Source: Zasmidium citrigriseum (Eukaryota; Ascomycota; Dothideomycetes; Mycosphaerellales; Mycosphaerellaceae). Taken from it: a stretch of 64,000 nt of DNA. Made by a program: the position numbers and the translations under genes. Below are positions 33,702 through 46,210 of this stretch, one piece after another (the stretch's first letter is position 1; each line of letters opens with the position of its first letter). Location: positions 1 to 64,000 of the forward strand of contig NHNW01000028.1 of assembly GCA_002786025.1 (NCBI GenBank), written 5' to 3'. The notes below the pieces were generated by a model, which was not told where the DNA came from, ran no database searches, and saw only the letters and a list, made by a program, of their open reading frames with translations.

Positions 33702-35992
33702 CTACATTGCGATTGCTGAATCCAGGAGATCCGGTTGGATCCAGTCAAGAGACTCGTCACAAGCCATGTCTGCACCGAGAAGCATGAAGTCCTGGAGCTC
33801 TGTTAGAGATGACATCGTATGATCTTCTCTGCTGTATTCAATGGTGTCGTCGCCGCCAAAGTCTCCCGAAAACGAGATTGGCGCACAGTCCAGGGAAGCG
33901 CTGCTTTCGGATGGGTAATGCTGGCACAGATTGCGAAGCGCCAGGGCACAGCGCTGAGACTTGGGCTTATGCGTACGATCCAAGGTGTCCAGTCCTTGCC
34001 GCAACGAATTGGTCAAGGCACTTTGCCCGACGAGCACAGAGATGGCTGGACACTTTCGAGCTTCGCTGATGACGGTGGCCGCGGTGTATACAACTAGCGA
34101 GGAGCGTTCAGCTGAAGGTGACGGGACTCAGCGATGATGGCAGACTTACAGCAGGCATTGTAGTAGTCTTGCAGTGGCACTTCCTTCTGAAATCGTTGCA
34201 ATTGGCTCATGACCTGTAGAAGCTCTCGTGCGCTGGTCATGCATCGAAAGATGAGCTTCTGAAGGAGGATATCCTCAATCGTGGATTCGTCAGAGTCCAG
34301 ATCTTCATTCAGCCGCCTGTCGGCATTTGTGGCAGCTGCTGATAGTAATGGACGGAGAAGAATGATGCGAGTATACAGAAATCTGGGCCATACTTAGTTG
34401 ACTGCCAATGTGTTTGTTGCTTGGGGCACTTACCGGCTTCTCAGAATGTACGACTGATTCCGATGAATGGATCCTGGGGAATCTAAACTCCCGAATCCCG
34501 ATCTCAAGGTCGTGGGTAAACTCTTCCAGAATTCCGTCAGCTGGCGGTCGAAGTAGAGCACTTTCGCAAACCTCTTGACAGTGTTTGGATCTTGGGCTCC
34601 AGGAGTCTCGGATGAATTCCACATGGCATAGATCTGTCTGAGTAGTCTGTTCAGCCGCAGCGTGTTGCCGTAGAACTCCAGAGGTTCAACATCGCAGTGT
34701 GCAAGTCTTCGATTGTCCTCGCTACTTCTAGGGAAGTCTTCGGATTCGCAATGATCTTTAGACCCAGGGATAGGCACGCCGCCTGCGATTGTAGCAAGAG
34801 TCTGTGTCTCTGATAACCTCCCGAGAGGCGATGTGACGACACTGTATGAGCTAATTAGATCCACGGTCTTTATATGGGATGTCAACGGAGTGGATATACC
34901 AGCAGAGAAGATAGCACCCATGCCAGACACGGCGAAAGATCTCTTGATCGTCCGGGTTGCATGTGACAGGATTGTCTTCCTCAAATGAAGATTTCACCGC
35001 CTGAATGCTACAGCAGGCCACGTCAAGCACTCGCTTGGCATGTGACAGTCGGCCAGAGCTGATCTGATACAGTCCCATGAGCAACAGTACTTGAACTTCC
35101 GTCAGGGAGGGAATGTCGCAAGGGTCGAATCGAAAGCTCGCTCTTGCTCGATCAAAGTATGCTGCAGAGTGGTTCTCCTTATGTGAAGAACATGAGTCCA
35201 GCTCCAGCTGACTGGCAAGAGCAAAGACCATGTTCAGCAGAGCGTGAAACGTTGGCGACAATGGCGGATGGTCACTAGTGGACATCCATAAGCTTTGGTA
35301 CTGGCTCTCGAAAGTTTTACGATGTATGAAGGGATAGAATGGATGGATGCCGTCCCAATATCCTCGAAGAAGGCGGTCTGCTACACTTCGTACCGGTAGC
35401 ACGCAATCGACCTCACTACTTCTAAAGGTTGTTCTTTCCATAGAAAGACCTTGAGACGATATAGGTGGGTCGGTTTCCAGAATATAGCGTAGCTGATGGA
35501 GAAAGTCCATTGACTCCTTCACATTGCCCACTGATGGTATCGCGGCTGGTTCTGCAGTCCATTTGCTCGGAGAGAACATCAAGTCATGGAAAGTTCCCGG
35601 TGGCGAGTCCACTGCCAGTGATGTGTGAGTCCCAGGAGGAGTCGCAAGAGTTGGCGTTGCCATATCTGTCGAAACGAATTCCTCGTTCGAACGGGACTGT
35701 ATTTTTCCTTCGAGATACTGGATATATCGTTGCGTTCGGTCCGCCTCTGGGTATGAACATTCGTCGCCTCCAGCTCCATGACGGCAACGGATTCGACGAG
35801 AGCATGGACCGCATTCTACTACGCATCAACAAGAAAGGTCTTAATCGGATTCTTGCCATTCATACCAGGTTCTTGTCCATCGCATCGTACTTTCCGTGCT
35901 CGACATGGGATGCAAGCTACGGCGATCTTGACCCTCTTCTTGGGCTCTGCCAGCGCAGTCTCGGCGTCTTGATGTCTCTTCTTACTGCTCAT
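33702..35992 (-). CDS. Zn(II)2Cys6 transcription factor of the cluster (692 aa)
   Basis: Five exons: 35992-35866, 35818-34900, 34841-34434, 34382-34150, 34093-33702. The introns are 47-58 nt and every phase closes. The N-terminus is basic (EPKKRVK), then come the cluster cysteines C27, C30, C37, C45, C48 and, in ECSYPEA, C63. C54 also lies between, so the last spacing is unusual. A coiled-coil linker (RTQRYIQYLEGKIQ) follows. The middle homology/fungal_trans domain includes DGIHPFYPFIHRKTFESQY, VQVLLLMGLYQISSGRL, VWHGCYLLC and SPLGRLSETQ; later YILRSRFLYTRIILLRP and NACFVYTAATVISEARKCP. It is a nuclear activator or repressor of its neighbours by inference from position and from the CGG-N7-CCG sites nearby. 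Confidence 0.9.
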
Positions 35993-36290
35993 GTTATTCG
36001 TGGATATGGTAGAAGGGAAAGAAGATGAGAGAGTGATCGCTGACGTTGATTGAAGCTTCTCCGCAAATTTCGCCAACTCCTCGGAAGGGGCGGGCACGAT
36101 CGTCAGCCTTGCATCGATCCTTCCATATTGCCTTTGGAGAGGATGTTCTGGATCCTCTTACAACACCAACGGCGGACACTGGGGACTCCGTTCATCTCTA
36201 TCGATCTTTCGATAACTGCGTTGAACGGAGCGAAGTGGCATCAATGCCCATGGGGACAAGACATGGCTCTGCTCATCAATCAGGACTTCT
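35993..36290. promoter_or_regulatory. Divergent promoter, regulator / lactonase-type gene (regulator-proximal part)
   Basis: Upstream region shared by the regulator (minus) and the SMP-30-like gene (plus). One extra half-site CGGAAG is at 36082-36087. The palindromic site at 36291-36313 is listed separately. Confidence 0.5.
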
Positions 36291-36313
36291 CGGAACCCTT
36301 CCGAAATTCGGAA
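36291..36313. promoter_or_regulatory. Putative Zn2Cys6 operator, site A (CGG-N7-CCG)
   Basis: CGGAACCCTTCCG at 36291-36303 is an inverted repeat of CGGAA/TTCCG with a 3-base spacer. A further CGGAA follows at 36309-36313, making a second palindrome TTCCGAAATTCGGAA (36299-36313). Twelve of the 13 core bases recur in the other divergent promoter of this cluster (38841-38853). It lies 107 bp before the lactonase-type ATG (36420) and about 300 bp before the regulator ATG. Confidence 0.6.
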
Positions 36314-36419
36314 TGGCACTTGTCTAGGTAGCTTTGTCTAATTACATATGGAAGACTCGCGAGAACCGGCAGAAAGAACGCCACTCGTAACAGTCTCAGT
36401 GCTACTAAGGATTTGCATC

Positions 36420-37313
36420 ATGTCAGAAGCCTGGTCAAACGCCGAATCGATCCCATCGAAGCTCTTCGCAGAAGGTCTCATCTTCGGCGAGAGCCCTCGA
36501 TACCAGAATGGCAAGCTCTTCGTAAGCGACATGCTGAAAGGCTGCGTCTACACATTCGATGAAAAAGAACCAATACCCAAAACGCTCATCGAGAGCCCGA
36601 ACAGCATGAACGGCACTGGTTTCCTCCCTAACGGCACTTTTGTCTATTCATCATTCTTCGGTCAGGCTCTCTACACATACCGCAATGGAGAAAGTGAGCT
36701 CTACGTCGACCTCTCACACTTGATGACGGGCTACTGCGGAGACATGATCATCGATGACGAAGGGTACATCTATCTCGACGACGTTGGCTGCCGGCCGTGG
36801 CATGGTGACAAGACTTCGATGGGACGGATCATTGTTGTTTATCCGGATCGTACCTCACACATCGCCGTGGAGAATATGCACTTTCCGAATGGTATTGTGT
36901 TGGACAAGAAGGGAACGACACTGTATGTCGTCGAATCCTGGTCGAAACGTCTGACGGCTTTCGATGTCGTCTCGCCTGGCAGATTGGGAAATCGACGGGT
37001 TGTATTTCAAGGCGAAGGGTTGAGTGGCCATATCGACGGCATCTGCATCGACAACGAAGACGGGATATGGCTGAGCTTCATACATCAGGGCGTCGTTGCT
37101 CGCAGGTCTGCCACGGGAGAGTTCACACATGTTGTGAGAACGGGCAATCTTGCTACTGCGTGCACGCTTGGTGGTGATGATGGATGTACGCTGTACATGG
37201 TCGTCAATTCTAAGCCTGACGAGCTGGAGTTGTTTCAAGCGATGGATAAGAAACTGACGAAGGGTGTCGTGCTCACGGCGAAGGCGCCGTTTCCATGCAG
37301 AACACTTAAGTAG
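36420..37313 (+). CDS. SMP-30/gluconolactonase-like hydrolase (297 aa)
   Basis: A single exon encoding a six-bladed beta-propeller of the SMP-30/gluconolactonase/LRE family. The opening AEGLIFGESPRYQNGKLFVSD carries the conserved metal-binding Glu in GESP. Further metal-site blocks are NSMNGTGFLPNGT, the HFPNGIVLD motif with its Asn, and SGHIDGICIDNEDGIW with the Asp. Members hydrolyse lactones or related esters using a divalent cation. The protein lacks a secretion signal. I prefer ATG 36420 (MSEAWSNAES) to the in-frame ATG 36348 because the extra 24 residues look unstructured and site A would otherwise lie only 35 bp from the start. In context it could open the lactone or ester made by the neighbouring Baeyer-Villiger-type enzyme; this is inference. 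Confidence 0.88.
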   Translation: MSEAWSNAESIPSKLFAEGLIFGESPRYQNGKLFVSDMLKGCVYTFDEKEPIPKTLIESPNSMNGTGFLPNGTFVYSSFFGQALYTYRNGESELYVDLSHLMTGYCGDMIIDDEGYIYLDDVGCRPWHGDKTSMGRIIVVYPDRTSHIAVENMHFPNGIVLDKKGTTLYVVESWSKRLTAFDVVSPGRLGNRRVVFQGEGLSGHIDGICIDNEDGIWLSFIHQGVVARRSATGEFTHVVRTGNLATACTLGGDDGCTLYMVVNSKPDELELFQAMDKKLTKGVVLTAKAPFPCRTLK

Positions 37314-37615
37314 TCCAACGAAACGATTGAGCTTGTTCAAATTGATATCAGTAACGTCCTATGAGGACATGAAAGTCAATATTCATCCGTCTTGTTCCCC
37401 TGACGAAACTTTGCAGACTGGAATAGCATTCACATGTCGAAATTTTTGATGGAATGATGATCGCGATAAGTTGCACTACCTTCGATCTTCCGTCAATCTT
37501 CGCAGAAATGACAACTCGTATCTTGAGACCCATCCCAAAGAGCCAACACCGTCTGTATCAATGACAGTTCTACAAATTAAAGGAGTGGAACGGCCATCTC
37601 AATACGATCATATAC
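37314..37615. other. Convergent 3' intergenic spacer
   Basis: About 300 bp between the stops of the lactonase-type and amidohydrolase genes, AT-richer than the genes. It should contain both polyadenylation regions. Nothing else is seen. Confidence 0.4.
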
Positions 37616-38672
37616 CTAAAGATTCCCCTTCACCATCTCATCCTCAGAGAGGTACTTCCGCAGCCTAGGAAACAACTTCAACGCATTCCCAAACGCAATC
37701 CCCTCCCTCATCCCCTCAACATCAAATCCATACTCCCCCAAATTCGGCGTATGAGCCTTAATGATCGTCTCCGTAGCGTAAGGATAATCCGACCCATGCA
37801 AAATATGATCCTTCTCCAAAAATCCCGACTTGATCCAACCCTCCAACATGCCCAGCACAGAGTCACTACTGGAGATCGCGGTATCGTAATAGAACATCTT
37901 GAAGCCCTTGAAGAAGTGCTCGGACTCGGAAGAGCCTTTGGGATACTTGCTCGCTGCGCGGGTGATGATCCAGGGGAGCATGCCGCCGGCGTGGGAGAGG
38001 ATGACATTCATGTTGGGGCGGCTTTGGATTGTGTTGTTGAGCATCATGTCGACTGCTGTTTGGGTTGTTTCGAAGGGGTAGACGAGGGTTGGTTGGAGGA
38101 GTTTGGGGTTGATGAGAGTTGTGTCGACGGGGTGGGTTGGGTGGATGAAGACGACGGCGCCTCGACCATCCAGCTCGTCCCAGATGTCTGTGAAGTCTGG
38201 GTGGCCGAGGTATTGATGGCCATCGCCATACCGTGTGAATAGAGTCACACCATCTGCTTTGAGCGTGTCGAGAGCGTATGCTATCTCATCCAAGGTGTCT
38301 TGCTTGTCGAGGAGAGACGGCAAGGCTGCGAAGAAGCCATATTTGTCTGGCTCTGCATCACGAACCTTGGCACAATACTCGTTCGCCTGTCTCGCAAGAT
38401 TCTTCCTTCCTTCGCGAGTCATGACGATGCAAGCACCAGGTGCGGTCAGAGACAATATGGCGACTTTGATGCCGTACTTGGCGTTGAAAGCCTTGTCGTC
38501 TTCGAGACTCCACTTTGGCGCCGACCAGCCTGAAGGGTCGCCTCCGTTTTCGTCGATAGCTTGCAAGTATCAGTCAATCTCATCTGCACTAACAGGTACA
38601 AGGCAGTTTCGTACCCTTCGAGTAGAAGTCAGTGACCCAGTGGTGATGGGTGTCGATGAGAGGTGGAGACAT
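37616..38672 (-). CDS. Amidohydrolase_2-family metal enzyme (ACMSD/resorcylate-decarboxylase-like), 333 aa
   Basis: Two exons: 38672-38615 and 38559-37616. The 55-nt intron (GTACGA...CAAG) gives MSPPLIDTHHHWVTDFYSK|AIDENGGDP. The metal-binding H-x-H is His9/His11 in DTHHHW. Other active-site blocks are AVVFIHPTHP, NVILSHAGGMLPW (conserved His) and DHILHGSDYPYA (conserved Asp). This layout is that of TIM-barrel amidohydrolase_2 proteins, many of which are non-oxidative decarboxylases of aromatic or muconate acids. The substrate is unknown. The gene is divergent from the BVMO-like gene, with a 648-bp shared upstream region containing site B, so co-expression is likely. Confidence 0.88.
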
Positions 38673-39320
38673 GTTTGCGAGGCTTCGAGGGTCGTATCAC
38701 GCAAGGACTGACTGCTGTCTTTACGGTTCTGTGGGAAGTATAGTGGGCTTGACTTCTCTCGACGTGCTAAGTCCCTGCTCTTGTACGGCTGGTCGTGACC
38801 TGGTAGGGCTCGGGCTGATTGGGAAGCCTTCCGTGAAACTCGGAAGCCTTCCGAATTCCTGCACCTTTGTAGAGCTTCGCACTCGTCATCGCCGTCTGGA
38901 TGGTCTCCATCAGCGCTATCCAGATGTCAACGTCTTGGACACCATCGACTGCCCAGAACGCGTTGGAATAGATTCGGCATGCCGTCCGAGAACAGAATCC
39001 GAAGTCGACCTTGAACCCGAAATTCACAGCACGATCTCGAATGAGGACATTGGCCTTCCGAGACAGTTCTCTCGTATTCGTCTCGTGATAACTGACCGTT
39101 TGAGTGAGGTATTGACAGTTCGTATCCTCGTAAAACGCATCTTGCTTGACCGTTGCACGGCTTCGTAAATTGCCGTTGACCTCCTGCAGGGTGCAGCGTT
39201 TCTCGCGGAATCGTCTCGGGTCTCCGCCTCGTATCGCAACTTCATCCCCAATGATCAACTTCCTTTGCATCGATTCCAGTGCCTTCGACAGTCCACGCTC
39301 AGAGGAAATCTGCGTCAAAG
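38673..39320. promoter_or_regulatory. Divergent promoter, amidohydrolase / Baeyer-Villiger-type monooxygenase
   Basis: A 648-bp upstream region for both genes. It contains operator-like site B (38821-38853) and an extra half-site CCTTCCGA at 39054-39061. A 172-codon frame across it (38650-39168) is not protein-like. Confidence 0.55.
38821..38853. promoter_or_regulatory. Putative Zn2Cys6 operator, site B (tandem CGG-N7-CCG)
   Basis: GGGAAGCCTTCCG (38821-38833) and CGGAAGCCTTCCG (38841-38853) are near-identical 13-mers with start points 20 bp apart, about two helical turns. The second is a perfect CGGAA/TTCCG palindrome with a 3-base spacer. It matches site A at 12 of 13 positions, and the bases GAA shared after CC extend the match. 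It lies about 150 bp upstream of the amidohydrolase ATG and about 470 bp upstream of the monooxygenase ATG. Confidence 0.6.
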
Positions 39321-40778
39321 ATGTCGAAACCAGAGAAAGACACATCCACCACGCAAGATGTTCTCATCATCGGCGCTGGAATCTCCGGCCTCGCAGCAGC
39401 TCACCAAATTCAGGAATCCCTCCCTCATCTCTCATACACCATCCTCGAAGCACGGAACTCCATAGGCGGCACATGGGATCTCTTTCGCTTTCCCGGCGTG
39501 CGATCAGATACCGACCTGGTGACGTTCGGATTCTCGTGGTATCCCTGGACGGCTCCAGAAATCATCGCGAAGGGACATCTGATTCGGGAGTATCTCAAGG
39601 AGGCTGCGGCGGTAGACGGTATTGATCGGCATGTGAGGTTCGGGCATAGGGTGCGGAGGGCGGAGTGGGATGGAAGGGAGGCGAAGTGGAGGTTGAGTGT
39701 TGAGGTTGAAGGACAGAGGGTGGTGGAGTTTGAGGCGAGGACGATTGTGTTTGCGGCTGGGTATTATGATTATGAAGAAGCGCTCGCGGCCGATATACCT
39801 GGGTTGAAGAATTTCGAAGGGTTGGTTGTTCATCCGCAGTTTTGGCCGCGTGATTTGGATCTGTCCGGGAAGAGAATCGCTCTCATCGGGAGTGGTGCGA
39901 CTGCAATCACGCTACTTCCCAGTCTGGCAAAGGAGGCTGAACAGGTCACCATGATTCAGCGCAGTCCGACGTACATCCTGTCCCTCCCGAACGCCATTAC
40001 GGGTACGTGGCTGTACAAGTGGCTCCCAAGCTGGATGGCTTTTCAGCTTCAACGCATTCCTTATTTGCTGGGCCCTCTGCAGTTGTGGCTGTTTTGCAAA
40101 TGGTTCCCAAAAACGGCCAGGAAGAGTTTTCGAGATGGCGCTGCTGCGCAACTGCCGGAGGACTACCCAGTGGACAAGCACTTTCAGCCGAGATATGAGC
40201 CCTGGGATCAGAGAATCTGTTTCTCGCCAGACGGAGACTTCTACAAAGCCATTCGCGACGGCAAAGCAAGCATTGTTACAGGCACTATCCAACATGTCAG
40301 CGGCAAGTCTGTGGTGATGAACGGTGGCGAGCGCATCGGTTGCGATTTGATCGTCACGGCAACTGGCCTAAAGATGCGGATAGCTGGTGGTGTCCAAGTC
40401 CTCGTCGATGGCGAGCCGATTGACCTTTCTAAGAAGACGCTTTGGAGGAGTACGCTGCTTCAGGATCTTCCTAATTGTGCCTTTCTGGTCGGGTACACGA
40501 ACATGTCCTGGACGATCGGAGCCGAGCTGAACGCTTCGTTGTTCTGTCGGATCTTGCGGCGTATGGAAAGCCGCGGTCATCGGATTGTCGTCGCCAGGCA
40601 GACCAGCTTAAGCGAACGGATACCGTTCATTTCGCTAAAGTCGAACTATGTCTTGAGAGGCATAGACGACATGCTAAAGACTGGTGTTTCGGGGCCGTGG
40701 AAGGGAAGGGTGACTTACTTTGTTGATAGGTTCAAAGCGTTGTATTCGAGCATCACAGACGGCTTGGAGTATTCGTGA
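39321..40778 (+). CDS. Baeyer-Villiger-type flavin monooxygenase (485 aa)
   Basis: A single exon. The N-terminal FAD Rossmann motif GAGISG is at residues 18-23, followed by GGTWDLFRFPGVRSDTD, typical of FMO/BVMO proteins. The fingerprint FEGLVVHPQFWP at 165-176 satisfies the Baeyer-Villiger F-x-G-x3-H-x3-W-P pattern. The NADPH Rossmann motif GSGATA is at 190-195, with a later ATG motif in IVTATGLKM. Such enzymes insert oxygen next to a ketone to give an ester or lactone, or oxidise soft nucleophiles. The start at 39321 (MSKPEKDTS) is the first ATG of the frame. Its neighbourhood (lactonase-type, amidohydrolase, regulator) suggests a catabolic route; the substrate is unknown. Confidence 0.92.
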   Translation: MSKPEKDTSTTQDVLIIGAGISGLAAAHQIQESLPHLSYTILEARNSIGGTWDLFRFPGVRSDTDLVTFGFSWYPWTAPEIIAKGHLIREYLKEAAAVDGIDRHVRFGHRVRRAEWDGREAKWRLSVEVEGQRVVEFEARTIVFAAGYYDYEEALAADIPGLKNFEGLVVHPQFWPRDLDLSGKRIALIGSGATAITLLPSLAKEAEQVTMIQRSPTYILSLPNAITGTWLYKWLPSWMAFQLQRIPYLLGPLQLWLFCKWFPKTARKSFRDGAAAQLPEDYPVDKHFQPRYEPWDQRICFSPDGDFYKAIRDGKASIVTGTIQHVSGKSVVMNGGERIGCDLIVTATGLKMRIAGGVQVLVDGEPIDLSKKTLWRSTLLQDLPNCAFLVGYTNMSWTIGAELNASLFCRILRRMESRGHRIVVARQTSLSERIPFISLKSNYVLRGIDDMLKTGVSGPWKGRVTYFVDRFKALYSSITDGLEYS

Positions 40779-40831
40779 GCGGCGGTCTTGAGCAAGGTGT
40801 CGATAGAAGGCCTTCGATTGTCGATTCTCTG

Positions 40832-41601
40832 TCATGCGTACTTCATCTCCACCATTCCCTCCCAGCCCTTCCCTCTCCTCAGAGATCGCAAGTCTGGTAG
40901 CCATCTGAGTTCTACTTCACCGAAGTAGTTGGGCTCTTCAACCGTCCTCAAGAAGCCCACACTCTCGAACAGCCGGATACTACCGACATTGTCCTTCTGC
41001 ACCTTCACTCTGAGGAAGCTCAGCTGCGGCGGCTCCTTTTCGTGAGAATACTCGAGAGCGATGGACATCCAGTGAGTGATAATGTAGTCGATGAAAGTTA
41101 GTAGCGCCGCTCTGCCGTACCCTTTTTGCTGAAGATCCTTTCTTGCGATCATGAGTTCAAGCTCGCCCACTACGCCCTTAGTGCCTGGAGTCACGGCCTG
41201 AACGTCTTGCTCCATTTCCTCCGAGTCAGGCTCGAAGAGAAAGAGGTTGATGTCGCCGATCATGCGGTCTTCCGAATCTGCCTCGCCAGCCTTTACTGAG
41301 TCAAAGGCGGCAATTGGATCGTTGGGAAGAGGCAGGCAGATGATGAAGGTGAGCTTGTCTCGGTCATCCCTCCAAGACCTCTGCATTGCGTATTCTTCCT
41401 CGAGAGACAGTGGCTCAGAGGCAGTCGCAGCTTGGAGCTCTTCATCTTTCATCCACTCGTGATAGGTGACGACGTGTGACTCTGAGTAGGGAACCAGCAG
41501 GACAGTCGGAGTTGAGAGCGCTGCCAAAGTCCAAGTGTGAGTCGATGTTCCAGGAGCATGGGCTTTGGCGTTGGCATACCGGTGTGCTCGTTAATCTTCA
41601 T
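40832..41601 (-). CDS. GNAT acetyltransferase, NAT9-like (236 aa)
   Basis: Two exons: 41601-41580 (8 codons begun) and 41520-40832, with a 59-nt intron GTATGC...GCAG. Only the spliced form gives an ATG start, MKINEHTALSTPTVLLVPYS, which has the MxxNE...LVPY opening of the NAT9 family. It continues HVVTYHEWMKDEELQAATAS and EPLSLEEEYAMQ. The acetyl-CoA-binding GNAT motif is seen as DLQQKGYGRAALLTFIDY, and the last strands as VQKDNVGSIRLFESVGF. It is a predicted N-alpha-type acetyltransferase; the yeast/human counterparts are poorly characterised. The stop is 53 bp from the convergent BVMO-like stop, but it looks like a housekeeping gene rather than a cluster member. Confidence 0.88.
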
Positions 41602-42246
41602 CTTGAAGACCTAGATGGGTTTGCGATTCCTTGTGTCGCCGACTTTGGCTGGCTTTCGAGATGAGTCTGTGGCCTTGTGATGGACTGCAAACCTTGATGA
41701 GTGGGGTCAGATTTTCAGAGTCTGGATGATGAGGCGTCTGATGGCGCATATGCTCATTCTCCTACCTCGGGGTGATGATCAGCTATACTCGACGACCGTG
41801 TCACGCAGCAGGATATCATCGGTCGGTGGACGTGACGTCGAGGTGATGGGAGGAGAAGAAGTGGGTACCGACCATGAAGCTTTCCAAGTAGCCGCGTCCT
41901 GGAAACCAGATAAGCGAGATACTCGGACCACAGAGCGAATGGACGCGATGACGGATTCATTGAAGAGAGAGGCAGAGTGGCATACAAGCGGTCTAGTGTT
42001 GTCACTGGGCAGCCTCGCACTGCGCGAGAGCGAACGAGAAGACAACGCCCAGATTCTCATCATAGTCCTTCGATTGTATAGTGTCATGCTATCTGTAATA
42101 TACAGGAGCCATGCTCGCCTCCCGCAGTACGCTCGCAGGACTGGCGGAGCTGGCTCTTCCACGCGAACGCCATGCTGAATGCACGATACAATGCATATCC
42201 TCCCTTCTCCCTCAGCTGTTCTATGCCCTCTTCTGCGATTACAGCT
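41602..42246. other. Intergenic region, 0.6 kb, no gene recognised
   Basis: Overlapping frames on both strands (up to 150 codons at 41726-42178) have no domain-like sequence. It should contain the NAT9-like promoter and the RPT4 3' region. Confidence 0.4.
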
Positions 42247-43528
42247 TTACAGCTGCTTGTATTCCAGCTTTCCTTCGAGTTTCTTGCTCTCTGCGACTTT
42301 TCGTACTGCCTTGTTGAAGTCGTCCTGACTGACGGACTCCCGGTAGTCCTTGATCGCGAACAGCCCAGCTTCTGTGACCACGTTCCTCAAATCGGCACCG
42401 TTCAGACCATCACTCATCTTGACCACGCTCTCAAAGTCGATCTCCCCCTCTTTTTGCACACTCGCGGCATGGATCTTCAACACCTCAAGACGTCCTGCCT
42501 CGTTCGGCAGTGGAATCTCGATCTTTCGGTCTAGACGGCCGGCTCGCAGAAGGGCAGGGTCGAGGGTATCGGGTCGGTTGGTGGCCATGATGATCTTGGT
42601 TTTGCCGAGATAGTCGAAGCCGTCGAGTTGGTTGAGCAGCTCCATGAGTGTTCGCTGAATCTCACGATCGGCGCTGGTACCTTCCGAGAATCGTCGTCCA
42701 CCGATGGCATCGATTTCGTCCATGAAGATGATACAAGGCTCGTGCTCTTTCGCATAACCGAACATTTCACGGATCAGACGAGCGGATTCACCGATGTACT
42801 TGTCGACGATGGCGGATGATACGACTGCGGAAAGTCAGCAGATGGGACATGATGCGAAGGGAGTAGCCATACCCTTGAGGAAATTGGTCTCCAGCGAACT
42901 GGCAACAGCCCTGGCAAGCAGGGTCTTGCCAGTACCTGGGGGACCGTAGAGTAGCACACCCTTGGGCGGCTTGATGCCTACTCGCAAGAACAGCTCGGGG
43001 TTCTTGAGCGGCAGTTCGATGACCTCTCGCAGCTCTCTTATCTGATCGTTCAGACCACCAATACCCGCAAACGAGACTTGGCCAGGATCTTCGAGAGACA
43101 TGTTGTACACGAGCGGGTCGACCTCGCGCGGAAGCATGCGCATGATGGTGAGGGTGGTCATATCCAACGCAACACGCGTGCCCTGCTTCAGCTTGGCCTT
43201 CTCGACCTTTGATCGACAGCCGACGACATATCGAGGTCCTGATGATGCCTTGACGATGACTGCGCAAAGTATCCATTAGTATTCCATCTCATGCTACATT
43301 CCCGACGCTTCACTCACATCTCTCCTCGTCCAGTTGTTTCAGCACCTCTCCGATGATCTGACCCACGCTCTGCAACGCCTTGATGTTCTCCTCAGAGATG
43401 TCGAAGTCGCGCTGGAGTTCCTTGATCTGTAACCGCAAGTCTTTGAGCTTCGCCTCCCATTCTCTTGATTCGAGCAGCTTCGCCTTATACGCCTCCAGCG
43501 CGTGGTCTCTCTCGGGGTCGGTGCTCAT
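42247..43528 (-). CDS. RPT4: 26S proteasome ATPase subunit Rpt4 (391 aa)
   Basis: Three exons: 43528-43318, 43259-42873, 42824-42247. Introns are 58 nt (GTGAGT) and 48 nt (GTATGG, with CTGAC near the end). An N-terminal coiled coil ([20 protein letters not shown]) is followed by an OB domain. The AAA module has Walker A GPPGTGKT at about 176-183, Walker [14 protein letters not shown] at about 230-242, and the arginine-finger region [17 protein letters not shown]. The sequence matches Rpt4/PSMC6 among the six base ATPases. It unfolds ubiquitinated substrates and opens the 20S gate, in cytosol and nucleus. Confidence 0.94.

Positions 43529-46210
<2,682 letters not shown>

Noticed and set aside
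36348..36419. Upstream in-frame start of the SMP-30 gene
   Set aside because: The 24 extra residues look unlike the family, and the putative operator would lie too close to the start. Kept only as an alternative.
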